A stretch of DNA of 64,000 nt, taken from Chitinophaga sp. YR627. GTDB lineage: Bacteria > Bacteroidota > Bacteroidia > Chitinophagales > Chitinophagaceae. The stretch spans positions 952,912 through 1,016,911 of the forward strand of contig NZ_FOUX01000005.1 in the NCBI RefSeq assembly GCF_900114995.1, given 5' to 3'. The position numbers and the translations under genes are program-made. The notes under the pieces were generated by a model. The model had not been told where the DNA came from. It did no database searches and saw nothing but the letters and a program-made list of their open reading frames with translations. This document shows positions 52,687 through 61,861 of the stretch, in pieces (the first letter of the stretch is position 1; each line of letters starts with the position of its first letter).

Positions 52687-53865
52687 CTAATTCTTTACCG
52701 CTTCAATCACAATCGCACTCGCCCCTCCTCCTCCATTACAAATACCTGCCACGCCATAACGGGCGTTATGCTGACTGAGGATAGAACTCAAGGTCACCAC
52801 GATACGGGCGCCGCTACAACCGATAGGGTGACCCAAAGAAACGGCTCCTCCCCATACATTTACCTTTTCCTCCGGAATACCCAGATCACGCTCATTTGCA
52901 ATCGGTACGCAGGAGAATGCTTCATTGATTTCCACAAAGTCCATATCCGCAACGGTCAGTTTTGCCTTTTCCAGCGCTTTGGTCACTGCTTTTACCGGTG
53001 TGGTGGTAAACCATTCAGGCGCCTGAGAAGCATCCGCAAAACTGATGATCTTAGCCAATGGCTTCAGACCCAGTTCTTTCAGCTTCTCCCCACTTACCAG
53101 TAATACGGCGGCGGCACCATCGTTTAGGTTAGACGCATTGGCAGCCGTGATCGTACCATCTTTCTGGAAAGTAGGCTTCAATGTTGGGATCTTATCAAAG
53201 TTCACCTTTTTATAATCTTCGTCTTCCGCCACAGTAACCACCTGTTTCCCAGGCACATCAACAGGGATGATCTCATTTTTAAAATATCCCTTCTCTGTAG
53301 CCTCGGCTGATCTTTTATAGCTCTGGATAGCGTAGGCATCCTGTTCTTCGCGGGTGATCTTATATTCCGTTACACAAAGCTCTGCCGCGTTGCCCATGTG
53401 GAAATCTTTATAAGGGTCCCACAGACCATCTCTGATAATACCATCGGTCACAGCGCCGTGTCCCAGTCTGTAGCCATTACGGGCTTTATCCAGATAGTAG
53501 GGTACGTTACTCATGCTTTCCATACCGCCGGCTACCACTACATCATTATCACCGGAGAGAATGCTTTGCGCACCCAACATAATGGCTTTCATACCGGAAG
53601 CACAAACTTTATTAATAGTAGTACAAGGTACATTGTTCGGAATGCCCGCATAAATACTCGCCTGATTGGCAGGAGCCTGCCCCAGATTGGCACTAAGCAC
53701 ATTACCCATGTATACTTCATTAACCGCAGTTGCCGGTACACCCGCTTTTTCAAGAGCAGCTTTCATGACGATGGATCCCAGTTGTGTCGCAGACAGGGCT
53801 GACAGTGCGCCATTAAAAGAACCAATGGGGGTACGCACTGCTGAAACTATAAATACTTCTTTCAT
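52687..53865 (-). CDS. Acetyl-CoA C-acetyltransferase (thiolase)
   Basis: 392 residues, a full-length type II thiolase. The acylated nucleophile is Cys88 in TTINKVCASGMKA. NEAFSCVPIANERDLGI holds the NEAF motif, GHPIGCSGARIVVTL holds the active His, and ICNGGGGASAIVIE supplies the second Cys. It condenses two acetyl-CoA to acetoacetyl-CoA or cleaves 3-ketoacyl-CoA; degradative and biosynthetic roles cannot be separated here and no beta-oxidation neighbour is present. A TATATTTG promoter element is found 57 bp before its start, just after the end of the envelope operon upstream. Confidence 0.93.
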   Translation of the reverse strand: MKEVFIVSAVRTPIGSFNGALSALSATQLGSIVMKAALEKAGVPATAVNEVYMGNVLSANLGQAPANQASIYAGIPNNVPCTTINKVCASGMKAIMLGAQSILSGDNDVVVAGGMESMSNVPYYLDKARNGYRLGHGAVTDGIIRDGLWDPYKDFHMGNAAELCVTEYKITREEQDAYAIQSYKRSAEATEKGYFKNEIIPVDVPGKQVVTVAEDEDYKKVNFDKIPTLKPTFQKDGTITAANASNLNDGAAAVLLVSGEKLKELGLKPLAKIISFADASQAPEWFTTTPVKAVTKALEKAKLTVADMDFVEINEAFSCVPIANERDLGIPEEKVNVWGGAVSLGHPIGCSGARIVVTLSSILSQHNARYGVAGICNGGGGASAIVIEAVKN

Positions 53866-53922
53866 CCGTAGAAATTTAAGTCTCGCCAGGTGGCGGGGCT
53901 GTTAAGATTGTTTGGTTTTCAC

Positions 53923-53930
53923 CAAATATA
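53923..53930 (-). promoter_or_regulatory. Candidate -7 element (TATATTTG) for the thiolase gene
   Basis: Exact TAnnTTTG on the minus strand between the DUF3575-like gene and the thiolase ATG. No -33 TTTG is seen at the expected distance. Confidence 0.5.
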
Positions 53931-53938
53931 ACGGAATT

Positions 53939-54589
53939 TCAGAAACGGTAGCCCAGCTTAAACCCAAATGCGAACTGCGGATTGAATCCATCTTCATCAA
54001 TACGGAAAAACGGCGTTTCCCAGGATTCAGAATAATACGAATCGTTTGGTGTAGTACGACGATGCCGTAATCCGACACCTACGTACATATCCATTATAAA
54101 ACGTCCCTCTGCCCCGAAATAACGCTGTAAACCCAGATTGGCAGACCCGGCGTAAACCCGTTTTTTATATTTTACCAGATATTCGACTGCATCCGGCATC
54201 CGATAGTGGATGTCTTCATAACTGGTCTGTCTATAAGTCCCCATCAGACTCAGATAAAAACTACGGTGCTGGTTGCTCCACCAGGAAGGAAAGAGTTTTA
54301 TCTCAGGCCTGATGCGAAAACCCCGTCGCCCGTTTTCACCTTCATAGGTTTCAGGCAAAGTGTATAAAATAGCCGTAGCGTCCACACCAATAGCCACGCT
54401 CTCAGACAGGCGGTATTCCAGTCCCACAGAAGGACCGCCTTCCGGCTCTGTCAATGAGCTAAGCGTGGTATTCAGGATCAGTCCTTTCCGGTTGGGTAGC
54501 TTTTTTTCAGCGGCTTCCTTTTCCTCCTGCGCGAATGCCGCGCCAGATATAAACAGTATAGAAATTGCTAACAGTACAGTTTTTTTCAT
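53939..54589 (-). CDS. DUF3575-like outer-membrane beta-barrel protein
   Basis: 216 residues. A signal peptide (VLLAISILFISGAAFAQ) is followed by a charged linker and a predicted eight-stranded barrel: GPSVGLEYRLSESVAIGVDA, FRIRPEIKLFPSWW, SFYLSLMGTYRQTSYEDIHY, SANLGLQRYFGAEGRFIMDM and a last strand FAFGFKLGYRF ending in Phe for outer-membrane insertion. The pattern fits DUF3575-like proteins. It is a paralogue of the gene at 54615-55409, sharing the order of segments and the LGYRF terminus, and lies 25 bp after it on the same strand. The role is unknown. Confidence 0.8.
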   Translation of the reverse strand: MKKTVLLAISILFISGAAFAQEEKEAAEKKLPNRKGLILNTTLSSLTEPEGGPSVGLEYRLSESVAIGVDATAILYTLPETYEGENGRRGFRIRPEIKLFPSWWSNQHRSFYLSLMGTYRQTSYEDIHYRMPDAVEYLVKYKKRVYAGSANLGLQRYFGAEGRFIMDMYVGVGLRHRRTTPNDSYYSESWETPFFRIDEDGFNPQFAFGFKLGYRF

Positions 54590-54614
54590 AATGGAGTTTT
54601 TAACGGATATTTAA

Positions 54615-55409
54615 TCAGAAGCGGTAGCCTAATTTCAGCCCCACTGGAAAAGCGCCGTCCCATATATTATTCCTGTCAGGTGCATCATCAAAATTATAAT
54701 TCCTGTCTTCCACGTAACTGTTCACAGGCACCGGCCTGTCATAGGTAAACTTCCTGTACTTCACGCCCAGTCCGACATATACTTCGAACATCACCCTGTG
54801 ATCATTACCAAAGTAAGTCTGGAAGCCGAATTTGGTATCTGTACCAAAAGTCTCCTTCGTCTTTCCATAAGTAGATAACTTCTCATAGTTATACATTCCA
54901 CCGGTAGGGTCGGCATTGATCCTTTCGATACGTTCTTCATAGAAACTGACCTTCCTGTAAAAGAAATCCTGACTAAAGAACAAACGGTACTTCCCATGTC
55001 TTCCGGGCATATAATACCTGATTTCCGGACGTACATAATAGCCTTTGGCTTTCGGGGTGAACTTTCCCCGCATGTTGTATAATTTCTTTTCATCGATGAA
55101 GATCCATCCACCTTCTAACAACACACCCCACGATGGACGAAAACGATATTCAACTGCAGCAGAGATACCGCCATCAGGATGGTGCAGGGTCAGCAGGTTG
55201 CTGCTCACTCTCCATCCTGTCAAAATAGAATCAGGTAAGGGCCGGGCCTTCTTTTCCGCTTTTGCATCATTATGTTTTCTATGTGCATAAGACACCAGAT
55301 GTGTAGTGATGCCGGGTTCACCATTCTTTTCATCAGGTTTGGGTTTACGTTGCGCGAAGGCGGGTACCGCCATTAACAGACAGACAAATGCAGTGTATAG
55401 GTGCTTCAT
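54615..55409 (-). CDS. DUF3575-like outer-membrane beta-barrel protein, paralogue
   Basis: 264 residues. A signal peptide (FVCLLMAVPAFAQ) precedes a basic linker (KHNDAKAEKKARPLPDSILT). The barrel region shows GGISAAVEYRFRPSWGVLLE, YYVRPEIRYYMPGRHGKYRL, FFSQDFFYRKVSFYEER and MFEVYVGLGVKYRKFTYD, ending in FPVGLKLGYRF. It is larger than the next gene but has the same plan, so the pair arose by duplication. Its ATG overlaps the stop codon of the upstream lipoprotein gene by one base (TAATG), which implies translational coupling. The three genes form one operon. Confidence 0.8.
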   Translation of the reverse strand: MKHLYTAFVCLLMAVPAFAQRKPKPDEKNGEPGITTHLVSYAHRKHNDAKAEKKARPLPDSILTGWRVSSNLLTLHHPDGGISAAVEYRFRPSWGVLLEGGWIFIDEKKLYNMRGKFTPKAKGYYVRPEIRYYMPGRHGKYRLFFSQDFFYRKVSFYEERIERINADPTGGMYNYEKLSTYGKTKETFGTDTKFGFQTYFGNDHRVMFEVYVGLGVKYRKFTYDRPVPVNSYVEDRNYNFDDAPDRNNIWDGAFPVGLKLGYRF

Positions 55410-56617
55410 TAATAAACAAGTTTTGAGATGAGCTTAATAGCGGCCGGAGAAGATATGTCGTAACAGTCCAGCGTAGCTCTACCACGACAGAACAATTCCG
55501 TTCCCCTGATCACCACGTCTGTATAAGGGACAGCCGCTTTATCTACCAGACGACTCAATGCCGGCGGTGCTGAAACATCCAGTATACTCACGCCCTTGTT
55601 TGTTGCTGCATAAAGATTAGTGCCAGATAAGGCCAATGCATAGGTCGTATCAAAAGGAAATGAGTTCATCGCCTTGAGATCATAACCATCTTCTATTGCA
55701 TATGCTGTCAGTATGGACGTCTGTGGATAACAATCTCTTCTGAGTGGATTCGAGATGGCATAGATATAATTACTCGTAGGTAAAAACAAATGACAGGAAC
55801 CAAAAGCGTCCAGATAGTTTTTAAATACGACCTGCGTTGGATCTGTAATATCATACCAGGAACCGTTACCGCCTTTAATATTCGTCGCTATCAGCTTATT
55901 GCCGATCACACAGAGGCTATCCATGAAGTTACCCGTCTCATACCTGGTTTTAAACACAGGTGCAAGTGGTTGTTCGATAGAATAAGATACCAGATCAAGG
56001 TTATCTGCGAAATAAAGATTTTTGTCATTGGCCACGATACCTGCATTCGGATAAGGTCTGGCTTCACCAAAGTCATCGTAATAAGCATAGTTCGTGCGGC
56101 ATTTCGGATTGTCTACTTTCGTCAGTGTCCATCCGATCACGGTGCCCTTTGATGGGTCGGGACACTCGAAATACGCACTACGGAAAGGCGGGAAATCCTT
56201 ACGCGACCAGGCACCGGGTACACGGCCCACATGCGTAAGGGAAGGCAGTTCCTTCAGCGGAATGATCACCAGGTCATTGTAGTTATCTGCATAGAGGTAA
56301 TCCCCCTCTATCAAAGCTTTTTTAAACCCGGGAATACGCAGGAAAGCAGATTTAACCGGATGTGCAGGGTCCTGGTAAGAGATAATATGTAATCCGGAAT
56401 CAGCTTCTTCCTGTAAGATATACACGTCATAAGTATACAACTTACCAAGAGTACGGAATGCACGGGCGGGAAGATAACTGATCTGTCGCAGGGTAGGATT
56501 GTTGCTGTATACGGGTACATAAGCATCGATGTAACCACGTTCCCAGCGATCGTCAAAACATCCCCCCAACAAAAAACAGGTAATTAACAGTACATAGGTC
56601 AGTAATAGGCGGGCCAT
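55409..56617 (-). CDS. Lipoprotein with LVIVD-like beta-propeller repeats
   Basis: 402 residues from the ATG at 56617, which begins a signal peptide with lipobox (VLLITCFLLGGC). An in-frame start 17 codons earlier would bury it. The body contains repeated units reading as a value followed by an interpretation of state, such as SGLHIISYQDPAHPVKSAFL, NLYFADNLDLVSYSIEQPLA, SWYDITDPTQVVFKNYLDAF and NKGVSILDVSAPPALSRLVD, characteristic of LVIVD-repeat propellers found in Bacteroidota surface proteins. It is the first gene of an operon with two barrel proteins, so it is probably exposed on the outer membrane and may work with them. The ligand is unknown. Confidence 0.78.
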   Translation of the reverse strand: MARLLLTYVLLITCFLLGGCFDDRWERGYIDAYVPVYSNNPTLRQISYLPARAFRTLGKLYTYDVYILQEEADSGLHIISYQDPAHPVKSAFLRIPGFKKALIEGDYLYADNYNDLVIIPLKELPSLTHVGRVPGAWSRKDFPPFRSAYFECPDPSKGTVIGWTLTKVDNPKCRTNYAYYDDFGEARPYPNAGIVANDKNLYFADNLDLVSYSIEQPLAPVFKTRYETGNFMDSLCVIGNKLIATNIKGGNGSWYDITDPTQVVFKNYLDAFGSCHLFLPTSNYIYAISNPLRRDCYPQTSILTAYAIEDGYDLKAMNSFPFDTTYALALSGTNLYAATNKGVSILDVSAPPALSRLVDKAAVPYTDVVIRGTELFCRGRATLDCYDISSPAAIKLISKLVY

Positions 56618-56708
56618 TATAGGTATTTTACAATTAAGCGGACAAAGATAACCGGAAGTTACACGCAAAGGGTTAAAAAAAAGTTAAGGCCCTGGTACCA
56701 ATAAAAAA

Positions 56709-56732
56709 GCCGTCCGTCAAAAGACGAACGGC
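56709..56732 (-). terminator. Terminator after the second SusD gene
   Basis: GCCGTTCGTC pairs with GACGGACGGC (one mismatch) around TTTT on the minus strand, followed by TTTTTTATT. It ends the sigma-FecR-SusCD unit and separates it from the lipoprotein operon. Confidence 0.8.
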
Positions 56733-56782
56733 CTCCATTCTCTGAACATAACCGCTCCTTCCGCCGGAAACGGCCACTATTT

Positions 56783-58366
56783 TTACCAGCCCGGATTATT
56801 AGGCAATACAGCAGCATTCAGGGATACTTCACGCTGCGGTACCGGCCACAGGTAATCACGTGGCACCTGGAAACTACGCTGTTCCGCCAGTATATGTTTG
56901 CCATAATCATCTGTCCTGTTAGGATCAAAGTTGTTCAGGATACCATATGCCGGGCCTTTCATCACCGTTTCTGCGATCTTCCAGCGACGGATATCAAACA
57001 GACGGTTGTCTTCTACCGGGAACTCCACTCTTCTTTCTCTTCTTACCGCTTCCCGAAGGGCTACCTGTCCGTTAGCATTGGCTGTTGTCAGCAATGGCAT
57101 CATAACATCAGCTCTTTGTCTTACCTGATTGATCGCGTCATATACAGACTGATCGATCTGGTTTGCCTCAATTTTAGCTTCTGCATAATTGAGCAATACT
57201 TCTGCATAACGCATTAACACCACATCATTGTAGGAGTTATTATCCCAGTTACCCTGGATATCGCGGGGGATATACTTTTTATAATAATAACCGGTGAAAG
57301 ACGCGTTTCCTTTACCCAATGCATCCAGACTATTCAGCCTGGTCACATCGATTGTTACACCATTCACCTGTACACCTGGCACCACCACTGTCATTTTCAG
57401 ACGTGGATCACGGTTATCAAACGGATGTGCCGGGTCATAGGTAGTTGACTTGTCTATTGTCAGACCATCTGTACACTCATATGCATCTACCAGAGATTGC
57501 AGTGGTGTGATCTCAGACCAGCCACCCAGTGAAGGACCGCCTACCCATGTTGCCATGGCATTAGGCTGTGTGTTTTTCACATAACGGGCAGAGAAGATGA
57601 TCTCCTTGCTGTTCTTATTGGTACCATCGAAAAGACTCAGATAGTTAGGATCAATAGTGTAAGCACCCAGGGTCATAGCAGCCTGCGCCGCTGTAGCTGC
57701 TTCTGCATATTGGCCTTCATAGAGCAATACGCGGGATTTCAGGGCCAGCGCAGCACCACGGGTTGCGCGACCTTCATCACCAGACTCATATGACACAGGT
57801 AAATCAGCACTGATCTCATCCAGTTCTTTTACGATAAATGCAGCTACTTCTGCACGGGGAGTACGCTTCATCACGAATTCACTGGTAGGCGGAATAGTGG
57901 TTCTTAATACCACATCTCCGTATAGTCCGATGAGCTGCTGATAAGCATACGCCCGGATAAAACGGGCCTCTCCTTTCAGACGGGCCAGCATTGTTTCAGA
58001 TAATGCTTTATCCCTGTCGATATTTTCCAGCACATCATTACAGGAAGCGATCATCTTATAGAAGTTGCTCCAGAAGTTGTCGAACATGCCGGTACTGATA
58101 GAAGCACTACCATTTCCCACATAGATCGCATCGCTGGGCCAGTTACTCCAGGCATAGCTATCATCTGTAACACAGGAAATAAACATGCGGTTATCCACAT
58201 CTCCCAGACGACGGTAGCAGTTATTAACTGCGTTAACCGCATCATCTTCCGTCAACCAAAACGTTTCCCGGCTGACAGCATCCTGCGGCTGTTCATCCAG
58301 TACTTTTTTACAGGCTGACACCGATGCCAGACCTGCCAGTGCGAGTATTATTGATAATTTCTTCAT
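56783..58366 (-). CDS. SusD/RagB-type nutrient-binding lipoprotein, second locus
   Basis: 527 residues. The signal peptide ends in a lipobox (LAGLASVSAC). The SusD-like N-terminal part includes DDAVNAVNNCYRRLGDVDNR and ARLKGEARFIRAYAYQQLIG, and the RagB part includes YAEVLLNYAEAKIEANQIDQ, REAVRRERRVEFPVEDNRLF and DIRRWKIAE, ending with DYLWPVPQREVSLNAAVLPN. It binds the substrate above the SusC channel. Its start lies 11 bp after the SusC stop. It is longer than the first SusD (466 residues) and not a close copy, so the two loci probably take different substrates. Confidence 0.94.
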   Translation of the reverse strand: MKKLSIILALAGLASVSACKKVLDEQPQDAVSRETFWLTEDDAVNAVNNCYRRLGDVDNRMFISCVTDDSYAWSNWPSDAIYVGNGSASISTGMFDNFWSNFYKMIASCNDVLENIDRDKALSETMLARLKGEARFIRAYAYQQLIGLYGDVVLRTTIPPTSEFVMKRTPRAEVAAFIVKELDEISADLPVSYESGDEGRATRGAALALKSRVLLYEGQYAEAATAAQAAMTLGAYTIDPNYLSLFDGTNKNSKEIIFSARYVKNTQPNAMATWVGGPSLGGWSEITPLQSLVDAYECTDGLTIDKSTTYDPAHPFDNRDPRLKMTVVVPGVQVNGVTIDVTRLNSLDALGKGNASFTGYYYKKYIPRDIQGNWDNNSYNDVVLMRYAEVLLNYAEAKIEANQIDQSVYDAINQVRQRADVMMPLLTTANANGQVALREAVRRERRVEFPVEDNRLFDIRRWKIAETVMKGPAYGILNNFDPNRTDDYGKHILAEQRSFQVPRDYLWPVPQREVSLNAAVLPNNPGW

Positions 58367-58377
58367 GACTGCTTAGT

Positions 58378-61300
58378 TTAGAATTGCACATTTAATCCAA
58401 AAGTGAAGGTCTTCACCTGCGGGTAGTACCTGCTATCATTCGGAGATTCCGGATCGATATCACTTGCAAGAGAAGAGAAGGTCAGCAGGTTCTGGCCACT
58501 CACATAAAGACGGCATCTGTCAAAGCCTGCGCGTTTCATGAGGTTAGAAGGCAGTGTATAACCCAGCTGTACACTTTTCAGACGTACATACGCACCACTT
58601 TTTACCCAGTAGGAAGAAGACTGATAGTTTTGCAGTGTGCTCACCAGTCTTGGGAAATCAGCACCGGTATTAGTCGTCGTCCAGCTGTTCAGGTGTTCTT
58701 CTCTGAAATTACCATCGGTATTGGTAGGTGCTCTTTCTATTGGTAAGGTGTGGATATCCACTTTACCTACTCCCTGGAAGAAGGCGGTAAAGTCAAAATT
58801 CTTATAGTCTGCCCCCAGATTAATACCATAAGTATATCTTGGAATATTGCTACCCAGGTATACCATGTCGCCACCTTTATCGACAGCACCTTCTTTTACC
58901 TGTTTGTCACCATTCTGGTCTTTGTAAATCAGATCGCCTGCACCTGTGGTCGGGAATGGCTGTGTTGCATGTCCTGCTACCTGCGCTGCGTTCTGGAAGA
59001 TCCCTTCTACCTGGTAGCCATAGAAACTACCGATAGAATTGCCGGTTACAAGTCCGGTGTAGATGTAATTGTTGTCCCTTGAAATAGCGTCTGTATTCTT
59101 AATATCAATGATCCTGTTACGTACATCTGATAAGTTAGCGCCTACATTGTAATTCAGTTCACCGATCTTACCCCGGTAGTTCAGTGCAAATTCCCATCCT
59201 TTGTTTCTCACTTTACCTGCATTCTGTGCGGAAGGATCCAGACCAATGGAAGGAGCGATCGGCAGGAACAACAGGATATCGTTGGTATTTTTTACATAAT
59301 AGTCAAAGGTGAAATCCAGGTTTTTGAAGATGGTACCATCAACACCTACATCGGTCATCACAGTGGTTTCCCAGGTCAGTCCGGAGTTAGGATAGATCGT
59401 AATACCAGCAGCTGGTTTCAGCACACCACCGAAAGGATAGCTATTGTAATAATATTGTGACTGGTAAGGGTAGTTAGTGGTCTGTTTATCTCTGTCCAGG
59501 ATCACGTCATTACCCAGTTTACCCCATGAACCACGCAGTTTCAGGTTATTGATGAAGGATACTTCTTTCATAAACTCTTCACCGGAGATACGCCATCCTG
59601 CGGAGAAAGAAGGGAATATACCCCATTTCTGTCCGTCAGAGAAGCGGGAAGAACCATCACGACGGAGGTTTGCTTCAAACAGGTATTTATCATCAAAAGA
59701 GTAGTTTAATCTGCCGAAGAAAGACACCAGCGAGTAGGCTACTGCATTACCTTCTGTGATCTGTCCGTTCTGTTCACCGGCATCGATCTGATTCAGACCA
59801 CCAGCCAGATTTACCCTGTAACCGCTGAGGTCATCAGTAGTTTCTGTGAGACGGGAAGCACCGCCTAATAAAGTAAAGTTGTGTTTACCAAAGTTGTGGG
59901 TGTATTCAGCTAATCCCTGATAGTTACGGAACCAATATCCCTGATAAGATTTCTTCACAGAGTTTTGTCCGAGTGGCAGCGGATCCTGGTTTGTTCCCGG
60001 ATCTTTGAAATAGATCAGTGTTTTCTCACGGGTACTGTTATAATCGGATCTGTAGTTAACGGATGTAAGACCGGTCAGTTTTAAACCTTTTACCAGGTTA
60101 TAAGTGGCTTTGAAGTTACCAGTAAACAGATTGCTTTTGTATTGATACAGACCACCTTCTTCCTGCAGACGGATCGGGTTCTGTCCCCCTCTGATCACCG
60201 GCCAGGTACCATCTGCATATTTGATCGGGTACAGCGGATTAATAATAGCTGCCTGTCCGAACTGATACCATGCCGAACCGGAAGCACCCTGTGGTTCCTG
60301 TCTGTCACCAAGACGTGCAGCGATATCAGCGTTGAAGGTCAGTTTCTTTGAAACATTGATATCTGTATTCAAACGTACTGTGATACGATTGAAGTCCATG
60401 TTTTTGATCAGACCTGTCTGATCGAAATAGTTGGTGGAGAAACGGTATTTCACATCTTCAGTACCACCGCTGATACCAAGACTATGCTCCTGTTGGAAAC
60501 CGCTACCGGTAAGAATGGCATCCAGCCAGTAGTTATCCGGATTAACGAAATTATCACGATTAGGATTGTCATATGCAGCGATCTGCGCAGCTGTATAGGA
60601 AGCAGAACCACCGGAATTGGATGCAGTCAGGTTCGCCAGATTCATAAAATCTTTCGCACCTACATATTTTGCCAGACGTGCAGGTGTCTGCCATGCGAAG
60701 TAGTTGGAATAGGTGATCTTCGGTTTACCGGAAGCACCTCTTTTTGTGGTGATCAGAATCACGCCATTAGCAGCTCTTACACCATAGATAGCAGAAGAAG
60801 CAGCGTCTTTCAGGACGGACATGGAAGCGATATCATTTGCATCAATATCGTTCATATTCATCTGCACACCATCTACCAGTACCAATGGATCTGTACTGTT
60901 CATCGTACCGACACCACGGATACGTACTGTACCCTGGTCCACACCCGGCTGACCACTGGTAGTCGTAACAGTTACACCGGAAGCAACCCCCTGGAGTGCA
61001 GAAGATACCTGTCCTACAGGTTTCCAGTTCAGGTCTTTTCCATCCACCGCAGCAATAGCGCCGGTAACATTTATTTTCTTTTGTGTACCATAAGCGACTA
61101 CTACCACTTCATTCATGGCGGTAACATCAGCTGTCAATTTTACACTAAAAGAAGTACGGCTACCAACTTTCAATTCCTGTTTGGTATAACCAATGAAGGA
61201 GAATTCCAGTATCGCATTTTCATCAGGCACCTGTAAAGACCAGGAGCCATCAGTACCAGTGCTTGTTCCATTGGAAGTACCTTTTACGAGTACGGTCGCA

Positions 61301-61770
61301 CCTGGTATTGGCTGTCCTTTATCGTCGGTTACTATACCTTTTACCGGGATCGCTGCCGATGCTGCTACAGCCAGTGTTTCCGCCAGCTGAGCAGGCGCAT
61401 TTTCACCGGAAGGAGCCGGGGCATCGGCAGGTTCATCATCCTCAGAAAATACGATATAGAAACTATCACCCATCTTCTTATAGCGAAGCTTATTAGGACT
61501 GGTGATATTTTTCAGTTCTTCTTCCAGAGAAGATTTTTTTGTGTTCTCCACATGTGACAACTGCAATTTTGCAAGATTGCTTTTGTACATGAAGTGCACA
61601 TTATATTTTACTTCAAGCCCATCCAGCACATTTTTCAATGACTTTGTCTGTGATCTTTCAAGAGGGCGTAGGGGTTTTCCCAGCGAGGCCAGGTCCTGCC
61701 CTTCTGCTGGCATATGGCAATAGCATGCCATGCCCATAGCAGCCATAAAGGCACTAATGAACTTGTTCAT
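58378..61770 (-). CDS. SusC/RagA-type TonB-dependent receptor with STN domain, second locus
   Basis: 1130 residues. After a signal peptide (ISAFMAAMGMACYCHMPAEG) comes an STN domain (SLKNVLDGLEVKYNVHFMYK), an acidic Pro/Ala-rich spacer, a CarboxypepD_reg domain (VKGIVTDDKGQPIPGATVLV), the SusC-specific DNEVVVVAYG-like box (NEVVVVAYGTQKKINVTGAI), the plug (SSALQGVASGVTVTTTSGQP, then MSVLKDAASSAIYGVRAANG) and a barrel ending TFGLNVQF. The STN domain marks signalling to the FecR encoded 91 bp upstream. No carbohydrate-active enzyme is adjacent, so the substrate cannot be inferred. Confidence 0.94.
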   Translation of the reverse strand: MNKFISAFMAAMGMACYCHMPAEGQDLASLGKPLRPLERSQTKSLKNVLDGLEVKYNVHFMYKSNLAKLQLSHVENTKKSSLEEELKNITSPNKLRYKKMGDSFYIVFSEDDEPADAPAPSGENAPAQLAETLAVAASAAIPVKGIVTDDKGQPIPGATVLVKGTSNGTSTGTDGSWSLQVPDENAILEFSFIGYTKQELKVGSRTSFSVKLTADVTAMNEVVVVAYGTQKKINVTGAIAAVDGKDLNWKPVGQVSSALQGVASGVTVTTTSGQPGVDQGTVRIRGVGTMNSTDPLVLVDGVQMNMNDIDANDIASMSVLKDAASSAIYGVRAANGVILITTKRGASGKPKITYSNYFAWQTPARLAKYVGAKDFMNLANLTASNSGGSASYTAAQIAAYDNPNRDNFVNPDNYWLDAILTGSGFQQEHSLGISGGTEDVKYRFSTNYFDQTGLIKNMDFNRITVRLNTDINVSKKLTFNADIAARLGDRQEPQGASGSAWYQFGQAAIINPLYPIKYADGTWPVIRGGQNPIRLQEEGGLYQYKSNLFTGNFKATYNLVKGLKLTGLTSVNYRSDYNSTREKTLIYFKDPGTNQDPLPLGQNSVKKSYQGYWFRNYQGLAEYTHNFGKHNFTLLGGASRLTETTDDLSGYRVNLAGGLNQIDAGEQNGQITEGNAVAYSLVSFFGRLNYSFDDKYLFEANLRRDGSSRFSDGQKWGIFPSFSAGWRISGEEFMKEVSFINNLKLRGSWGKLGNDVILDRDKQTTNYPYQSQYYYNSYPFGGVLKPAAGITIYPNSGLTWETTVMTDVGVDGTIFKNLDFTFDYYVKNTNDILLFLPIAPSIGLDPSAQNAGKVRNKGWEFALNYRGKIGELNYNVGANLSDVRNRIIDIKNTDAISRDNNYIYTGLVTGNSIGSFYGYQVEGIFQNAAQVAGHATQPFPTTGAGDLIYKDQNGDKQVKEGAVDKGGDMVYLGSNIPRYTYGINLGADYKNFDFTAFFQGVGKVDIHTLPIERAPTNTDGNFREEHLNSWTTTNTGADFPRLVSTLQNYQSSSYWVKSGAYVRLKSVQLGYTLPSNLMKRAGFDRCRLYVSGQNLLTFSSLASDIDPESPNDSRYYPQVKTFTFGLNVQF

Positions 61771-61861
61771 GAGATTTAAATTTGAGTGATTACCTCTGCT
61801 GCGGTCACTGCCTGCCGTTGTACACCAGCCTGCAGTTTTTACTGCATTTTGTTTTTACTAT

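Noticed and set aside
60484..61236. + strand frame of 250 codons
   Set aside because: It is antisense to the plug and CarboxypepD_reg region of the second SusC.
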